Assembly (NCBI RefSeq): GCF_905163445.1
Contig: NC_053204.1
Location: 6,455,501 to 6,519,500 of the forward strand
DNA: 64,000 nucleotides
Direction of reading: 5' to 3'
Origin: Pararge aegeria
Taxonomy: Eukaryota; Arthropoda; Insecta; Lepidoptera; Nymphalidae
The position numbers and the translations under genes were made by a program. Below, one piece after another: positions 31,245 to 41,595 of the stretch. The stretch's first letter is position 1; each line of letters begins with the position of its first letter. A model generated the notes under the pieces. The model saw only the letters and a list, made by a program, of their open reading frames with translations, searched no databases and was not told where the DNA came from.

Positions 31245-31350
31245 AAGAATGTATAGGTACACTTTTATTGTATACCAAGAAAAAAGAAGTCACAGACATA
31301 ACATAGTAAGAAGGTACAATTTGGCGGCTTTATCGCCTAACCGCCTTAAC
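31245..31350 (-). mobile_element. GCGATAAGGCCGCC retroposon 3' end
   Basis: ACACTTTTATTGTATACC and TACAATTTGGCGGCTTTATC are inverse to the family's 3' end. The ATTC tail is decayed. Confidence 0.65.
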
Positions 31351-31414
31351 CTACGACAAACATTATCCGCTATGACAAATTTCGAATGCAAGATGGCCTC
31401 CACCACAATATAGC

Positions 31415-31495
31415 GACCCATTCGTTCCGACACCGGAGCATCCTCAGGAGATATTGACTTTACAATGTATAATTGTTAAGTCATTATTTATTTAG
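31415..31495 (+). repeat. ACCGGAGCATCCTCAGGAG fragment
   Basis: It matches 55535-55595 (CGCTCCGAAACCAGAGCATC, TTGACTTTACAATG, ATAATTGTTAAGT). Confidence 0.6.
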
Positions 31496-31884
31496 TCGTA
31501 TGGCATTTTCTAAGAGCAAATAAATAATACATACGGATAGTTAACCTCAATTATGTTGGAGCACTTGAAAAAGTATATAAGCAGATTTTTTTTCACTAAT
31601 ATTCACAAATAGTAAGAAATATCAATCAAAATATTCAGTTTAAATCACTACTGAATATAATTTATTAGCACATATATAATTCGCACTTGTATGAAACTAA
31701 AACACGTGTTGTGAATGTATAAACTAGAAACATGTTGATGAATATTATAAATATGAAAACAGTGATCAGAGGTGACGAGCGTACTAACATGCGCAACTAA
31801 TATCGAAGTTCAATTTCTATTTTGTTGGTAGCTTTTTTTTCGAGACTTAATGAGCGGTTAAGCAGACAGCTTCATACTGTTAAT

Positions 31885-31965
31885 TTTGTGTCACAGATGC
31901 GCGCGCATCTTAAAATTTCACTCTCATCATTTTTTCATAACGCCCCTAAAGTAACTTCAAAAAGA
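31885..31965 (+). repeat. GTGCGCGCGCATC repeat family, copy 2
   Basis: TGTGTCACAGATGCGCGCG, GCATCTTAAAATTTCACTC and CATAACGCCCCTAAAG are present. Confidence 0.6.
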
Positions 31966-32165
31966 TGGTTAAAATGTAAAATGTAAATTTTTGATGTTGG
32001 AAAAGAGCAACTGCTGAGTTTCTTGCCGGTTTCGTCTCGGTAGAATCTGCCTTCCGAACCGGTGGTAGAGCCACTACACACAGACAGATTTGACGTTTCA
32101 AAAGTGCTTATATTAGGCCTACTTGAAATAAATGAATTTTGAAACTGAATTTTGAATTTAAGTGG
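31966..32165 (+). mobile_element. LINE-X 3' UTR only
   Basis: GTTGGAAAAGAGCAACTGC, GCCTTCCGAACCGGTGG, CAAAAGTGCTTATATTAGG and a TGAATTTTGAA tail. The insert has no coding part left. Confidence 0.85.
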
Positions 32166-32199
32166 AAAACCATCGCCTATAAACAAGGCAGCAGTTCAC

Positions 32200-32345
32200 A
32201 GGGCACGCAAGGAGCAAGTCCTGGATGCCGCCCTATGTCCATCAATGTGAGGCGTAAGAGTTAAGGCTCATGAGCCTGTAATTACACCGGAAACCACGCC
32301 CTTCAGACCTAAACACAGCATTGCAATGCTGCTTAGCGGCAGAAA
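32200..32345 (-). repeat. GTTCCGGTCTGAAG family copy
   Basis: GAGCCTGTAATTACACCGG, GCCCTTCAGACC and GCATTGCAATGCTGCTTAGC are inverse to 570-660. Confidence 0.65.
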
Positions 32346-32349
32346 TAAG

Positions 32350-32750
32350 CAGAATAAGCATATGTTTAAATTTTTATCTCAACTAGTAGCGAAATATCTG
32401 CGCCAGTAGCTTCAGATAACTTCTTGCGAAACAACTCGGGTTCTGGAGACGGCCAGTAAACTTGTTACTTAATAACTAATTCATGCACTTTGCACTTTGG
32501 AGCTATGGCAAGTGGCATCACTTGCCATAGCTCCAAACTGCAATATGCTAACAAGTTGTGCATTGTGCATACGTATTTGAATAAATAATATCGTCATCTT
32601 TCATCTTATGCCCGATCTACACTCTCTGAAGGAGGCAAGGCGAGGCGAAGACGCGGCTGCGAGAATGTAGCCGATGTCCTCGAGACTTCTCGTCGTCCTC
32701 GCTTCCCTTACTCAATGTCCGCTTAGAGTCGGTTTATGGCCAGAATCCTC
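32350..32750. other. spacer with one perfect hairpin
   Basis: The hairpin at 32496-32537 has 19-bp perfect arms (TTTGGAGCTATGGCAAGTG and inverse) and a GCAT loop. A GC-richer patch at 32610-32720 has no recognised frame. Confidence 0.6.
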
Positions 32751-32754
32751 ATCA

Positions 32755-32890
32755 TCGTCATCATGGTTTTATTAAACATTTGACATCCACTGTTGGACAT
32801 TGGTCTTTTGTAGAAAGTTCCTAAATCAATCCTGGGCCACTTTCCAGCGGCTCCCAGCGACTCGCTAGAAGCCAAAGGCCTCAAATATTA
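32755..32890 (-). mobile_element. RTE 3' end
   Basis: CATCATCGTCATCATGG (tail inverse), GACATCCACTGTTGGACAT, GGTCTTTTGTAGAAAG and TTCCAGCGGCTCCCAGCGAC correspond to QQWT...SLQK...AGSR in reverse. Confidence 0.7.
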
Positions 32891-33174
32891 ACACACTGGA
32901 CTGGCTATTACACACAGACATAAAAGCGTCTCTGGAACTAATAGTGAATAACAAGGTAGTGTGGTTCCGGCTTTAAATTGCTTGTAGTTCGGGAAACGAA
33001 CAGTGTTATTCTCTTAAGAAATTTCTTTGATAATGAACCATTTGAGTAATGTGGAGGGTCAGAGTTCTAATACGTCTTTCCAAAGGCAGAGAAGGTTCAG
33101 CAGATGGAAATCCCCTCTGCTGAACCACTGGGCTAATAATAATGATGACACAAATGTTTCAGATATACGAGTAT

Positions 33175-33370
33175 TACGCAGGTATTTTCATCCAAGGGTT
33201 CGCTATTCCAGTCCCAAGGTGCTGGAATAGCACCGGAAAACGCAGCGTTGGTCGGCCCCCGATGAGGTGGCGGACAATATCAAAGGAGCCGCAGGAAACC
33301 GCTGGAACAAGCGCCCTAGACCGTGGATATTGATGAACTATGTCCAGCAGTGGATGTCAATGAGTTAAAG
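33175..33370 (+). mobile_element. RTE 3' end
   Basis: Codons GKRSVGRPPMRW, then decayed KEPQETAGTSALDRG, then CTATGTCCAGCAGTGGATG. The closing VQQW and tail are recognisable. Confidence 0.7.
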
Positions 33371-33730
33371 TGATATCTTAAAAATAGATGATGGTTGATG
33401 TTTCGAAAATAAAAAAACATTTTATACAATTTTACGTTGAAAATATTCATGCTTATGCTTCACCCTTTGATTTAGTTACACTGAACGCGAAGGTGTGTCA
33501 ACAAAAGCGGAGCACTCTCAGTTGGAAGTACTCTTGGTCCCATTGTTTTACAACATTAATGGACATTTTCATACCAGAAAATGCTTTGAGTTTTTATTTA
33601 CCGTTGCATCATCATCATGACTCTAAGTCAATTAAACTGCTGGGCTTTTCACGTATAGGAGTATAGCATGGAGGTTAATAATATGTTGATAACCTCCATG
33701 TTGCTTTAATTTGGGCTGGCGGACTTCGAC
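33371..33730. other. unannotated spacer
   Basis: A short hairpin with 11-bp arms (CATGGAGGTTA and inverse) is at about 33668-33701. No gene. Confidence 0.4.
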
Positions 33731-33732
33731 TA

Positions 33733-33865
33733 TGAATGAATGAATGAATACTTTTATTGCATACAAAATTACATAAAAAAGAAAAGTATTAAAAAACAGC
33801 GTCTACAATTTGGCGGCCTTATCGCTTCATTACGATTTCTTCCAGGCGACTAATGGCGAATAGAA
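33733..33865 (-). mobile_element. GCGATAAGGCCGCC retroposon 3' end with (ATTC)n tail
   Basis: ATGAATGAATGAATGAATAC, TTTTATTGCATAC, ACAATTTGGCGGCCTTATC and GATTTCTTCCAGGCGAC are present. Confidence 0.75.
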
Positions 33866-33869
33866 CCAA

Positions 33870-35180
33870 AACAGAAAATAGGTAGCCAGGACATATATAC
33901 ATACATATAATATATACAAGAATACTTGTAAATAAACATAAATAAATGAATATGTAACTACCAATATAAATATTATATAGTTAATTTTTGAATTAAAAAG
34001 ATAGATAGAGTAGAGGTGTTCTGGATTGAAAACCATATTTAAGGCAGAACGCAGCTCGAACTCCTTCATGATGGACCGTTCATCTTCAGAAGGCCACCTG
34101 CAGAAGGTGGCGGGAATTTGCTGGATTAGGAAGGCAAAGATTCGAGTGTGGTGATGTTATCTGGGATTGATCTATTCAGCCCGGTTAATGGATACATCCT
34201 TGTAACATCAATGGGCATGATGACAGTAACAAAGCATCACCAAAACATAGTATCTATCTAATAATATATAATTCATGTGTGAAACTGCAAAATCTAGCGA
34301 TCCGCCATGACAGGTAAAACGCCGAATTTGATGACGTCACTTCTATATAAACAAAATTTTGTACCGCTTGGACTTCGAAAATCAAGTATTTTGTGGTTAC
34401 AAACAATGAGTTGCTAAGTTATTTGTTATCAATATTAAAATCAATAATCTTTAGCTATGGAACAAGGACTTACAGAAGCTCTAATTTGCCTTTGACGTCA
34501 CGAGTGCGGGCATGACAACCAGCGAGCGTTTTCGCGGGTATAATATAAGTAGTAATATATATCAACAAATCCTTTAATTTCTGCAAAAATAAGATATTTT
34601 TTGGATATAGTAGATACTTCCAAACATCACAGGGTAGTTTTTAAATATTTGTAATCATGCCGAATGCACTGCACAAGCGCACTTCCAGCACCTATCGAGT
34701 TGGAATTTGGATCGAGAAGCGGAAGAAAACCGTTTGTGAAATCGCATTTTCACATTCAAAATGAAGTCAATTTTTCTTCCCAGAGTTGGCATTAGAGCAG
34801 GAACGATAAATTCGTTTCAAAAATGTCTACTACGTGACTCAAGTTGGCGGCAGCTTGACGACGTTTTTAAAATTAACGTTCCTTGCCAAAAATTTACGTT
34901 CCTTTATGCAAAGGGACGCACAAAATAATTTAAACGGATTATAATTTATACAAGAGAGTGGAGATATTACTTTTGAATGACGTGGAAAAAGAATATTAAA
35001 TAATATTCAGCGAGTTACCTGCTACATTAATTGCTGGACATACTTGTAGCAAACAGATACCTGATAGTAGTGAAAATCGATCGCAAATAACACGAGCAAC
35101 ATTTTCGCAGGGCATGAAAGGACTTCGTTTTACAAAGTACCGCCCTGTGTCCATAAAGCTGAGCCGTAGGTGTTAAGGCT
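33870..35180. other. long unannotated stretch
   Basis: No coding signal. A CRE-like TGACGTCA at 34332-34339 stands 4 nt before TATATAA (34344-34350); a second TGACGTCA is at 34493-34500. Confidence 0.4.
34332..34350 (+). promoter_or_regulatory. CRE-like site followed by TATA-like box
   Basis: TGACGTCA, then CTTC, then TATATAA. No open frame follows closely, so this may be a chance or mobile-element promoter rather than a gene promoter. Confidence 0.2.
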
Positions 35181-35184
35181 CATC

Positions 35185-35245
35185 TTCTTTATCATCATAT
35201 CAACCTATTACCAGCCAACTACGGGGCGCTGCCGTCCTAAAGCTA
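35185..35245 (-). mobile_element. SINE-B 3' fragment
   Basis: ATCATCATATCAACCTATTACC and CCAACTACGGGGCGC resemble the inverse 3' end of SINE-B. Confidence 0.45.
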
Positions 35246-35254
35246 ATGTGTCTT

Positions 35255-35650
35255 TAACTACAAAAACCAAGATAATAAAGTAACCGCCGACAGTGAGGTT
35301 GCAAGTACCTTTGAAAACTTTTTTCAGAATGTTCCTATTTTGTTAACTGATTCACTTAATTCTTCACCTACTGCAGTTCAGAGTTTATTGAGGAACAACG
35401 TTAATGAGTGCAACGTTTTATTTAGTTTTAAACATATATCTGCATATGATATAATAAAGAATTTTAAGGTTTTTGAAACAGAAAAAATCAGGTGATTTAT
35501 AGGGTATGTCTGTAATAGTAATATCAAACATTATTGGCGTTAGTGTCCCTAACCTGGCCATACTTTTTAATGAATGTGTTGATAGAGGTACTTTTATAAA
35601 TTAAATGAAACATAGTAAACTTATTATAAGGCCGTCCTGTAACAAACGGT
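35255..35650 (+). mobile_element. LINE fragment between endonuclease and RT domains
   Basis: Read through in one frame and then with breaks, this gives KVTADSEVASTFENFFQNVP, LNSSPTAVQSLLRNNVNECN, VLFSFKHISAYDIIKNFKV and, in another frame, NLAILFNECVDRGTF. VA..FE.FF..VP and the NLA..FNECV..G.FP start of the RT domain are typical of CR1/Jockey-group LINEs. This part is not present in the LINE-X and LINE-Y copies of the window and may belong to one of them. Confidence 0.6.
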
Positions 35651-35847
35651 CGACACTATCGTGATATTGATACTTGAATCATATCATATCATCCAGTCGT
35701 TAACACGACTAAACTTTTAAAACCCATGCTAAGCGATCAGGCGATGTGTTTATTTCTCACTTTAATAATACTCACGTTTATGTACTTGCGGCACGTCACA
35801 CGTGCGAACCTGATAACAAATTTGACAGCCAACTTTTGGCAGCATTT

Positions 35848-36040
35848 CTGCATCTATGTCTGTGGGCTCGATTCCCATAACTGGAAAAATGTTTGTGTGA
35901 TGAACATAAATGTTTTTAAGTGTCTGGGTGTTTATCTGTATATATTCATAAAAATATTCTTAGCTAACTTAGTACCCATAAAACAAATAACGCTTACTTT
36001 GGGGCTAGATGGCGGCGAAGTGTTTATTGTCGTAGTTTTT
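35848..36040 (+). mobile_element. SINE-A, 5'-truncated
   Basis: GTGGGCTCGATTCCCATAAC (B-box), AAGTGTCTGGGTGTTTATC, ATTCTTAGCTAAC and GGCTAGATGGCGGCG are present. The A-box side is missing. Confidence 0.75.
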
Positions 36041-36164
36041 ACTCAAGTGTTTATTGTCAAGTATTTACTCAAAAATAAATATTTTGTTACGTGTGAGGAT
36101 GTAGTGTAGATATACAGGTATTTATAAGCAACGCAGATCTCTAGAAATACCTAGCTAATTCTAA

Positions 36165-36300
36165 TATGAACAGCCTACAAGCGTCCACTGCTGAACATAG
36201 CCTCAACCTTTCTCATCCATCTGCTTCTAACCACTTTCAGGAATCAGTCTAGCTGGCTGGAGGTCGTCCCTCGCTACGTGAACTCATTTTGTCTCCTGCC
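36165..36300 (-). mobile_element. possible RTE 3' remnant
   Basis: CAAGCGTCCACTGCTGAACAT resembles the inverse of CCAGCAGTGGACGTC, followed by a diverged block. Identification is weak. Confidence 0.35.
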
Positions 36301-36321
36301 TATGCCCACGTTTGTTTATTG

Positions 36322-36470
36322 ACGGCCGATTGGCGCCGTGGGCAGCGACCCAGCTTTCTGAGTCCAAGGCCGTGGGTTCGATTACCACAACTGGAAAATG
36401 TTTCTGTGATGAATATTAATGTTTTTCAGTGTCTGAGTGTTTATCTGTAATTTATAAGTATTTATGTATA
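36322..36470 (+). mobile_element. SINE-A, 5' part of an interrupted copy
   Basis: Head GGCCGATTGGCGCCGTGGGC and B-box GGGTTCGATTACC, body to AAGTATTTATGTATA. The 3' part resumes at 38529 after two later insertions. Confidence 0.88.
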
Positions 36471-36582
36471 TAAAAAATCATGAGTATTTTTAAGGGATCG
36501 GGCTTTGTGTTTGTTTGAAATAAAACAAAAATAATATACGTACAGGTAATTTTTTGAAATAAACTTCTTTTCTTTATGTATA
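36461..36582. mobile_element. 102-bp insert flanked by a 10-bp direct repeat
   Basis: TTTATGTATA occurs at 36461-36470 and again at 36573-36582, as a target duplication would. The insert 36471-36572 is AT-rich with GGGATCGGGCTTTGTG and an AAATAAACTTCTTTTC end. It is probably a short retroposed piece; source unknown. Confidence 0.6.
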
Positions 36583-38528
36583 TCTATATATATATAATGA
36601 AAATGGTCTTCGTTTGAGGCTCAATCACGCCTAAACCACTGATCGTATCGACATGAAACTACCACCATTCGATGCGAAATTTTTCCTAGATGGTTTATGG
36701 CTATCTATTTTTTGAATTCCAACATTCCTTCATTTTTTTATTGCTGTTTTACTTTTATGAACATTTATCCCGCTAATAAAAACAAAAGATAAGCATTTTC
36801 TCTTGATTCTTTTGTTTTCATGGATTTCAACAGAGTGTATTAAACGGATTATGGTTTTTTACATTCAGCTAAGAATCTACTCACGGTAGTGGAGAACGGC
36901 TGGACCTTTTTTTTTATCTTCAGAATTGTCAGGAGAAAGTTTTGTATGTAAGAAAATTTTAAAAAAGCCCGATAAAAAGTTAAAAATTTCGATGATAATC
37001 GAAGAATTCCCATGTATATAGTCACTCACCACGAAATCTCGGGAACCATAAGACTTAGAAACGTGAAACTTGGTAGGAATATTACTTTTGCTATGTAGAG
37101 GTCAGCTATGAATAGATTTTAAGAAATTCATTCCCCAAAGGGGATTGCGGGGGCGTTAACAATGAACAATTCCCGTTTTTAAACTATAGCTCCTATAGAC
37201 TTCAAATTTGGTAGGAATCTTCTGTAAGAGGTGTAGAAATAGGCTATGAACGAATTTTACGATAGCCCACAGGGGGTTGCGAGGGTGGGTATTAACAATT
37301 AATATTTTTAATTTTCCAGCTAAAGCTCCTACAAGCTCCAAATTTTGTAGGAATTTTCTATAAGTGATGTAAAAATGATTTATGAACAAATTTTACGATA
37401 TCCCACCCCAAAGAAGATTGCGGGGGCGTTAACAATGAAAATTTTCAATTTCCAAGCGATAGCTCCTATAGACTCCAAATTTAGTGAGAGTGTTCTATAT
37501 GTAATATAAAAATGATCTTCGAGCGGATTTTACAATGAATCACCTCCAATAAGGTTCGCGGGGGTGGGTGTTAACAATAAAAAATTTCAATTTCGAAATA
37601 TAGCTTCTAAAAATTCTAAATATGGTAGGAATCTTTTATTATTCACATAAAGAACATCTCAAAATGGATTTCAATAAAGTCTACTTCCGACAGGAATTGC
37701 GGGGGTGGGTGTTAAAATCTAAAATTTTTATTTCTAACCTGTAACTTCTACAGACTCCAAATTTGGTAGGGATGTTCGTGTATGTAGGGATATTCGTGTA
37801 TTTCCTTACAACAATCGTCTTTTTGGCAGCGGAGAAAAAGTCATTGAGAGGTTTCAAAAACTTAACTTTACATGTAGCTATCCAATCAACGGACTAAGAA
37901 TTTTACATTCATTTTACTTTTGCAGACTACAGAACCGACGAATTCTTTTATTGCGGGATCGCGGAAATGTAACAGATTAAAATGAATGCATTTTCCAAGC
38001 ACATGAGATGTGGAAAAGAAATTTAGTTACTTATTCCAATAGAATTCATAAAAAACATGCACAATTAATTTTCTATAAAAAATTGATGTCACGGAGAAAA
38101 TTTTAGTTAACAGAAAATTCGTCGCACTTGAACCTAGACAGATTTCAATTCACATGTGAGACTTGCAATGACTTTAACTTAAACTTTCAATGCTCATTTC
38201 AAATTTTTTTCTTCATGTCAATTATTATTAATTTTTGGAAGAAAGGCACGGAAATGTTATAATGATTGCACATTGCAAGTTACAATGAATATTAGTGAGA
38301 AAAATCACCTGGATGAAAGATACAGGCTAAATCGATGGAATTTGGAATTTGAGTAAGTCTAAACAATATCGATGCTTACAGTTCTATCCGCGGGGCCTAT
38401 TTATGTTCATACAAAAATAAAAAAAAGGAGAATAATAAAAATATGAAAAAAATAAATAAAAATGAAACATAAAATGTAATTTATTTCCTTTTTCAATTCG
38501 CTCAGCGAAGCGGGCGGGAAACGGCTAG
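36583..38528 (+). mobile_element. Helitron-like element, 1946 bp, inside SINE-A
   Basis: It starts TCTATATATATATAATG directly after an A and ends GCGGGCGGGAAACGGCTAG directly before a T; a TTCGCT-C-AGCGAA hairpin stands upstream of the end. Removing it joins TTTATGTATA to TTATTCATAA, exactly as in an intact SINE-A, so insertion between A and T without duplication is visible. There is no helicase/Rep coding. The interior has about five tandem units of roughly 138 bp. Confidence 0.85.
37140..37800. repeat. minisatellite inside the Helitron-like element
   Basis: TTGCGGGGGCGTTAAC-type words recur at 37145, 37277, 37418, 37555 and 37697 (spacings 132, 141, 137, 142). Each is followed by an AATTT-rich block, ATAGCTCCTA and CTCCAAATTTGGTAGGAAT-type sequence. 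Units are well diverged. Confidence 0.8.
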
Positions 38529-38640
38529 TTATTCATAAAATTATTCATCAGTCATCTTAGTACCCATAACACAAGCTACGCTTACTGGGGGCTAGATGGC
38601 GATGTGGGTTTTGTCGTAGTATATTTGTTTACTAGTGGAC
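38529..38640 (+). mobile_element. SINE-A, 3' part of the interrupted copy
   Basis: TTATTCATAAAATTATTCATC, CATAACACAAGCTACGC, GGGCTAGATGGCGATGTG and TGTCGTAGTATA complete the SINE begun at 36322. Confidence 0.88.
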
Positions 38641-38720
38641 CCAGCAGATGTCCTGCCCGCTAAAGTAGCTTCACCTACCGGGTCTAATAGTGTTTTCAAA
38701 CTAACCAGGAGCAAATGAAA
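38632..38720 (-). mobile_element. Helitron-like 3' end
   Basis: On the minus strand GCAGGACATCTGCTGGGTCC leads to ACTAG then T. It abuts the tail of the preceding SINE. Its 5' limit is unclear. Confidence 0.45.
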
Positions 38721-39690
38721 TATAAAATTATATAAAAATCAGCCAGATATTTAAGAATTACATGACAAAAATACGTACAGAGGAATAATATTCATAACTG
38801 TCATTTTCAGTATTTTTCTCACCGTTTAAACTTTCCCTAGACTAGCAAAATCGGTTTATCTGTCCTCGAGTTTTAGTGAGACGTGTATTTGATTTCATTT
38901 GATGATACTTCCACAAACGAGCTCTGTCACAATCTCTACAACTACAATTCTATGTGAATTTGTGGATTACATGTTAAACTACTTTTTTTAATTTGATTTA
39001 AGAGCTATTGTTAAAATAACTACGGAATTGTTTTCTGTCGTATAAAAAGAAATAAAACTAGATAAAAGTATACATTGCAAGTGCCATTTAGAAAAGACCG
39101 ATTCCCAAATTGATTTAATCTCACATCGTATCAAGGGATAAGGCTAGTAAAAGAAATGAGTATCGATTAACCGTAAGGTTATCTCTAATTGGAAAACGAT
39201 GAGGTCATTTTATTTGATCGGACGTATAATGTCACAAAGGAAACCAATTAAAGTTGGAATATCGGGTGTCCAAGCCATGGTTGAACAATTAATTTCCATT
39301 GTTCACCGACTTTGAAAGCGATGCCGCTGAATTCGATGCTTATTTTGTATACGACGATGTTTGTTATAAATCAATGACGATAATCTTCTTTTCACACCCT
39401 TTTTATTAGTTTCACCTGTATGGTTGTATGTTTATTATTTGTATGTTTGTAACCAACTCCTTTGGACTTGTAAAAAGACCCTGTTAAAACTTTGCAGATA
39501 TATCTTTGATAAGATTATTCCATTTTTCAATTTGCAAAATAATAAAATATTTTTAATAATTTATATGACTTTCATCTATAGTCGATGAGGCAGGAATGAT
39601 GTTAAAATTAATTTCCAACCTTTAGTCGATATCTCTCATATTAACAAATATCATGGTATAAAAACACGCATTTATAAAATCCAATAATCC
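38721..39690. other. unannotated stretch
   Basis: AT-rich, no feature supported. Confidence 0.35.
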
Positions 39691-39699
39691 CAAAAACCA

Positions 39700-39828
39700 T
39701 TAAGCCAAAGCCAGACCAGACCAGAGAAAACTCAGAAATAATAAATTCCCAAATTGCCTCTGCCCGGAAACGAACCCGGGACCTCCTACTTAAATTCACA
39801 GCGCTCACCATTGTGCCAGGGAGGTTGT
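39700..39828 (-). mobile_element. SINE-C 5' half with clear tRNA-like head
   Basis: On the minus strand the head reads CCTCCCTGGCACAATGGTG (A-box side) and GGGTTCGTTTCCGGGC (B-box side), followed by GGGAATTTATTATTTCTGAG and a CTCTGGTCTGGTCTGG end. No GATTGCAGTCAAG tail follows, so it is 3'-truncated. Confidence 0.8.
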
Positions 39829-39829
39829 T

Positions 39830-40370
39830 ACAAAAGGTTGTGGTGAGCAAGCTGCCTAAGAAATGCAACGTTTCCATGTCCTAGACACGTTTTCCGCATG
39901 TTTCCTCCTGTATTAGCCACAATCACGTATTCGAGCATGTCGCATGATCGCCACAAATCACGATTCGCCGCACGCCACGCAGTTGTATGATGTATCACGA
40001 CCACTAGTTATTGATTTATGGTTAACGTTAAAGTTTTGGGCACACCAAACTTCAAACTTTTGTTAAACTTTCGGCGTAACGGCTTGTCTTTTCTATGCGA
40101 CTTCAAAAACCAAGTACCATTACTTTATCATCACTGTCAAGAAATGGATGCTCAAGGTTTTGCATTTAGAAGTTAACTTCTAAAAAATGTACCTTATGTA
40201 GTAGTATTATAATTTTCTATTTTTTTTATTTATTACAGTTCATTTACTTAGGTACAATTGCAGGAAATATCATTTTTATATATTTTTTTAATGCATAGTA
40301 AAATTGCAAACATCCATACATCTTTACTAACTTTCTAGGTATTTATATATTAGTAGGATAAGTTTGTTCG
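39830..40370. other. unannotated spacer
   Basis: No feature. Confidence 0.3.
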
Positions 40371-40371
40371 G

Positions 40372-40475
40372 GCTTTTTCTTAGACAAGGGCGCGTTTTAA
40401 GCCCTCGATGTTTTAACTTTACTAATGTAGTTATCGTAATCAACTTTTTTTAAACGCACGCATCAAAATTAACAA
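40372..40475 (+). mobile_element. LINE-Y 3'-UTR fragment
   Basis: GGGCTTTTTCTTAGACAAGG, GCGCGTTTTAAGCCCTCG and AATGTAGTTATCG follow the LINE-Y 3'-UTR order. Confidence 0.6.
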
Positions 40476-40492
40476 CTACAGGCCTGTTGGAA

Positions 40493-40735
40493 TCCTTACT
40501 AATATCATCAATGCGAAAGTGTGTATGTTTGTTTGTTTTTTTGTGTGTCCTTCAAGTCCTTAGTTAGAAACCGAGTAACTTCACTTTTGGTTAGACAAAA
40601 GGACTACTGTTTATCTCATGAAAACATACGGTTCCTATGGGATTCGTAGAAAATCGTAATAAAAGTAGATTAAGAACGTTGGCAACATCTATTAAACTAA
40701 TTTTTAACTTTGACTTTAGCTACACGGGTTTTACC
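40493..40735 (+). mobile_element. Helitron-like element, 5' part
   Basis: It starts TCCTTACTAATATCATCAA after an A, then GTGTGTATGTTTGTTTG, GGTTCCTATGGGATTCG. The CTAG end is not found. Confidence 0.5.
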
Positions 40736-40984
40736 AATTTCAAGCCGTTGCCCCCGCATTATAACTGTTAAACAATATATCAGTCTATCAGACAACTTAG
40801 TCTCAGTTTAGTTGATGCAATTATATAGTTTAAGGGATAAATATACTCAGATTCAGTGCTTTATTTTTGAAAAAAAAAAAATTTGCTATTACGTATTATG
40901 TTCAAACTTGAAAGCATCATCGTAATTTGGCGTGAAAAATACAAAAAACAATTGGTTGTCTGTAAAGTCGGCTTACTGACGATA

Positions 40985-41360
40985 GTTGAACGTGACAACG
41001 TCGTAAGAAAATACTGATGGAATGGTTGCATTTTTCAAAAGAAAATTTATATTTTATTTGTTTGATAGATATTATCGTTGCTATAAACAATTGACACCAC
41101 ATTCACTTTTCACTGCACTTCATCCTTGCCGAAAACATGTAAATGTATTATTGTATAGAAGCTGTCCACGCGGACGCATCGCTCACTCAAGTAGGAGAGA
41201 GACAGATGTCGAACGCGGAGGCCGACTGTGCCTCTTTGTCGCTCGTTCCGCGCTCTCGCTTGCACTTCAAGTGCTTCAACTGCGAATGGAACGCCGCAGA
41301 GCGAGGTAACGCCGCATACGTCATATTTTAATTATAAGACGTTGCCACGTCAAAAATACA
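40985..41360. repeat. possible inverted-repeat element around a GC-rich core
   Basis: GAACGTGACAACGTCGTAAG near 40989 and the inverse GACGTTGCCACGTC near 41338 resemble short inverted ends. The core (41155-41320) is GC-rich and CpG-rich, open in more than one frame, with no recognised peptide. Confidence 0.35.
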
Positions 41361-41595
41361 TTTATTGAGCTTGTTGTGTCGAATTCTTAACGCGATTCGA
41401 ATCAATCAATAGATTTCATGGCTGTCGATTTGATTCGACCAATTTGAAATAAATTATGTTTTATAGGTTTGCTTTTTTCGGGTTCCTTTATCGGAATGGT
41501 AAAAAGGAATCCATATTTGGTATCACTTTATCCGCTGTGTTAGACGAACAAAGTACTTTATATAAATAAAGACCACTATTGACTTTGTATAATGC

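Noticed and set aside
39760..39828. minus-strand tRNA-like segment with GGGTTCGTTTCCGGGC
   Set aside because: It is followed by the SINE-C body, so it is a retroposon head and not a tRNA gene.
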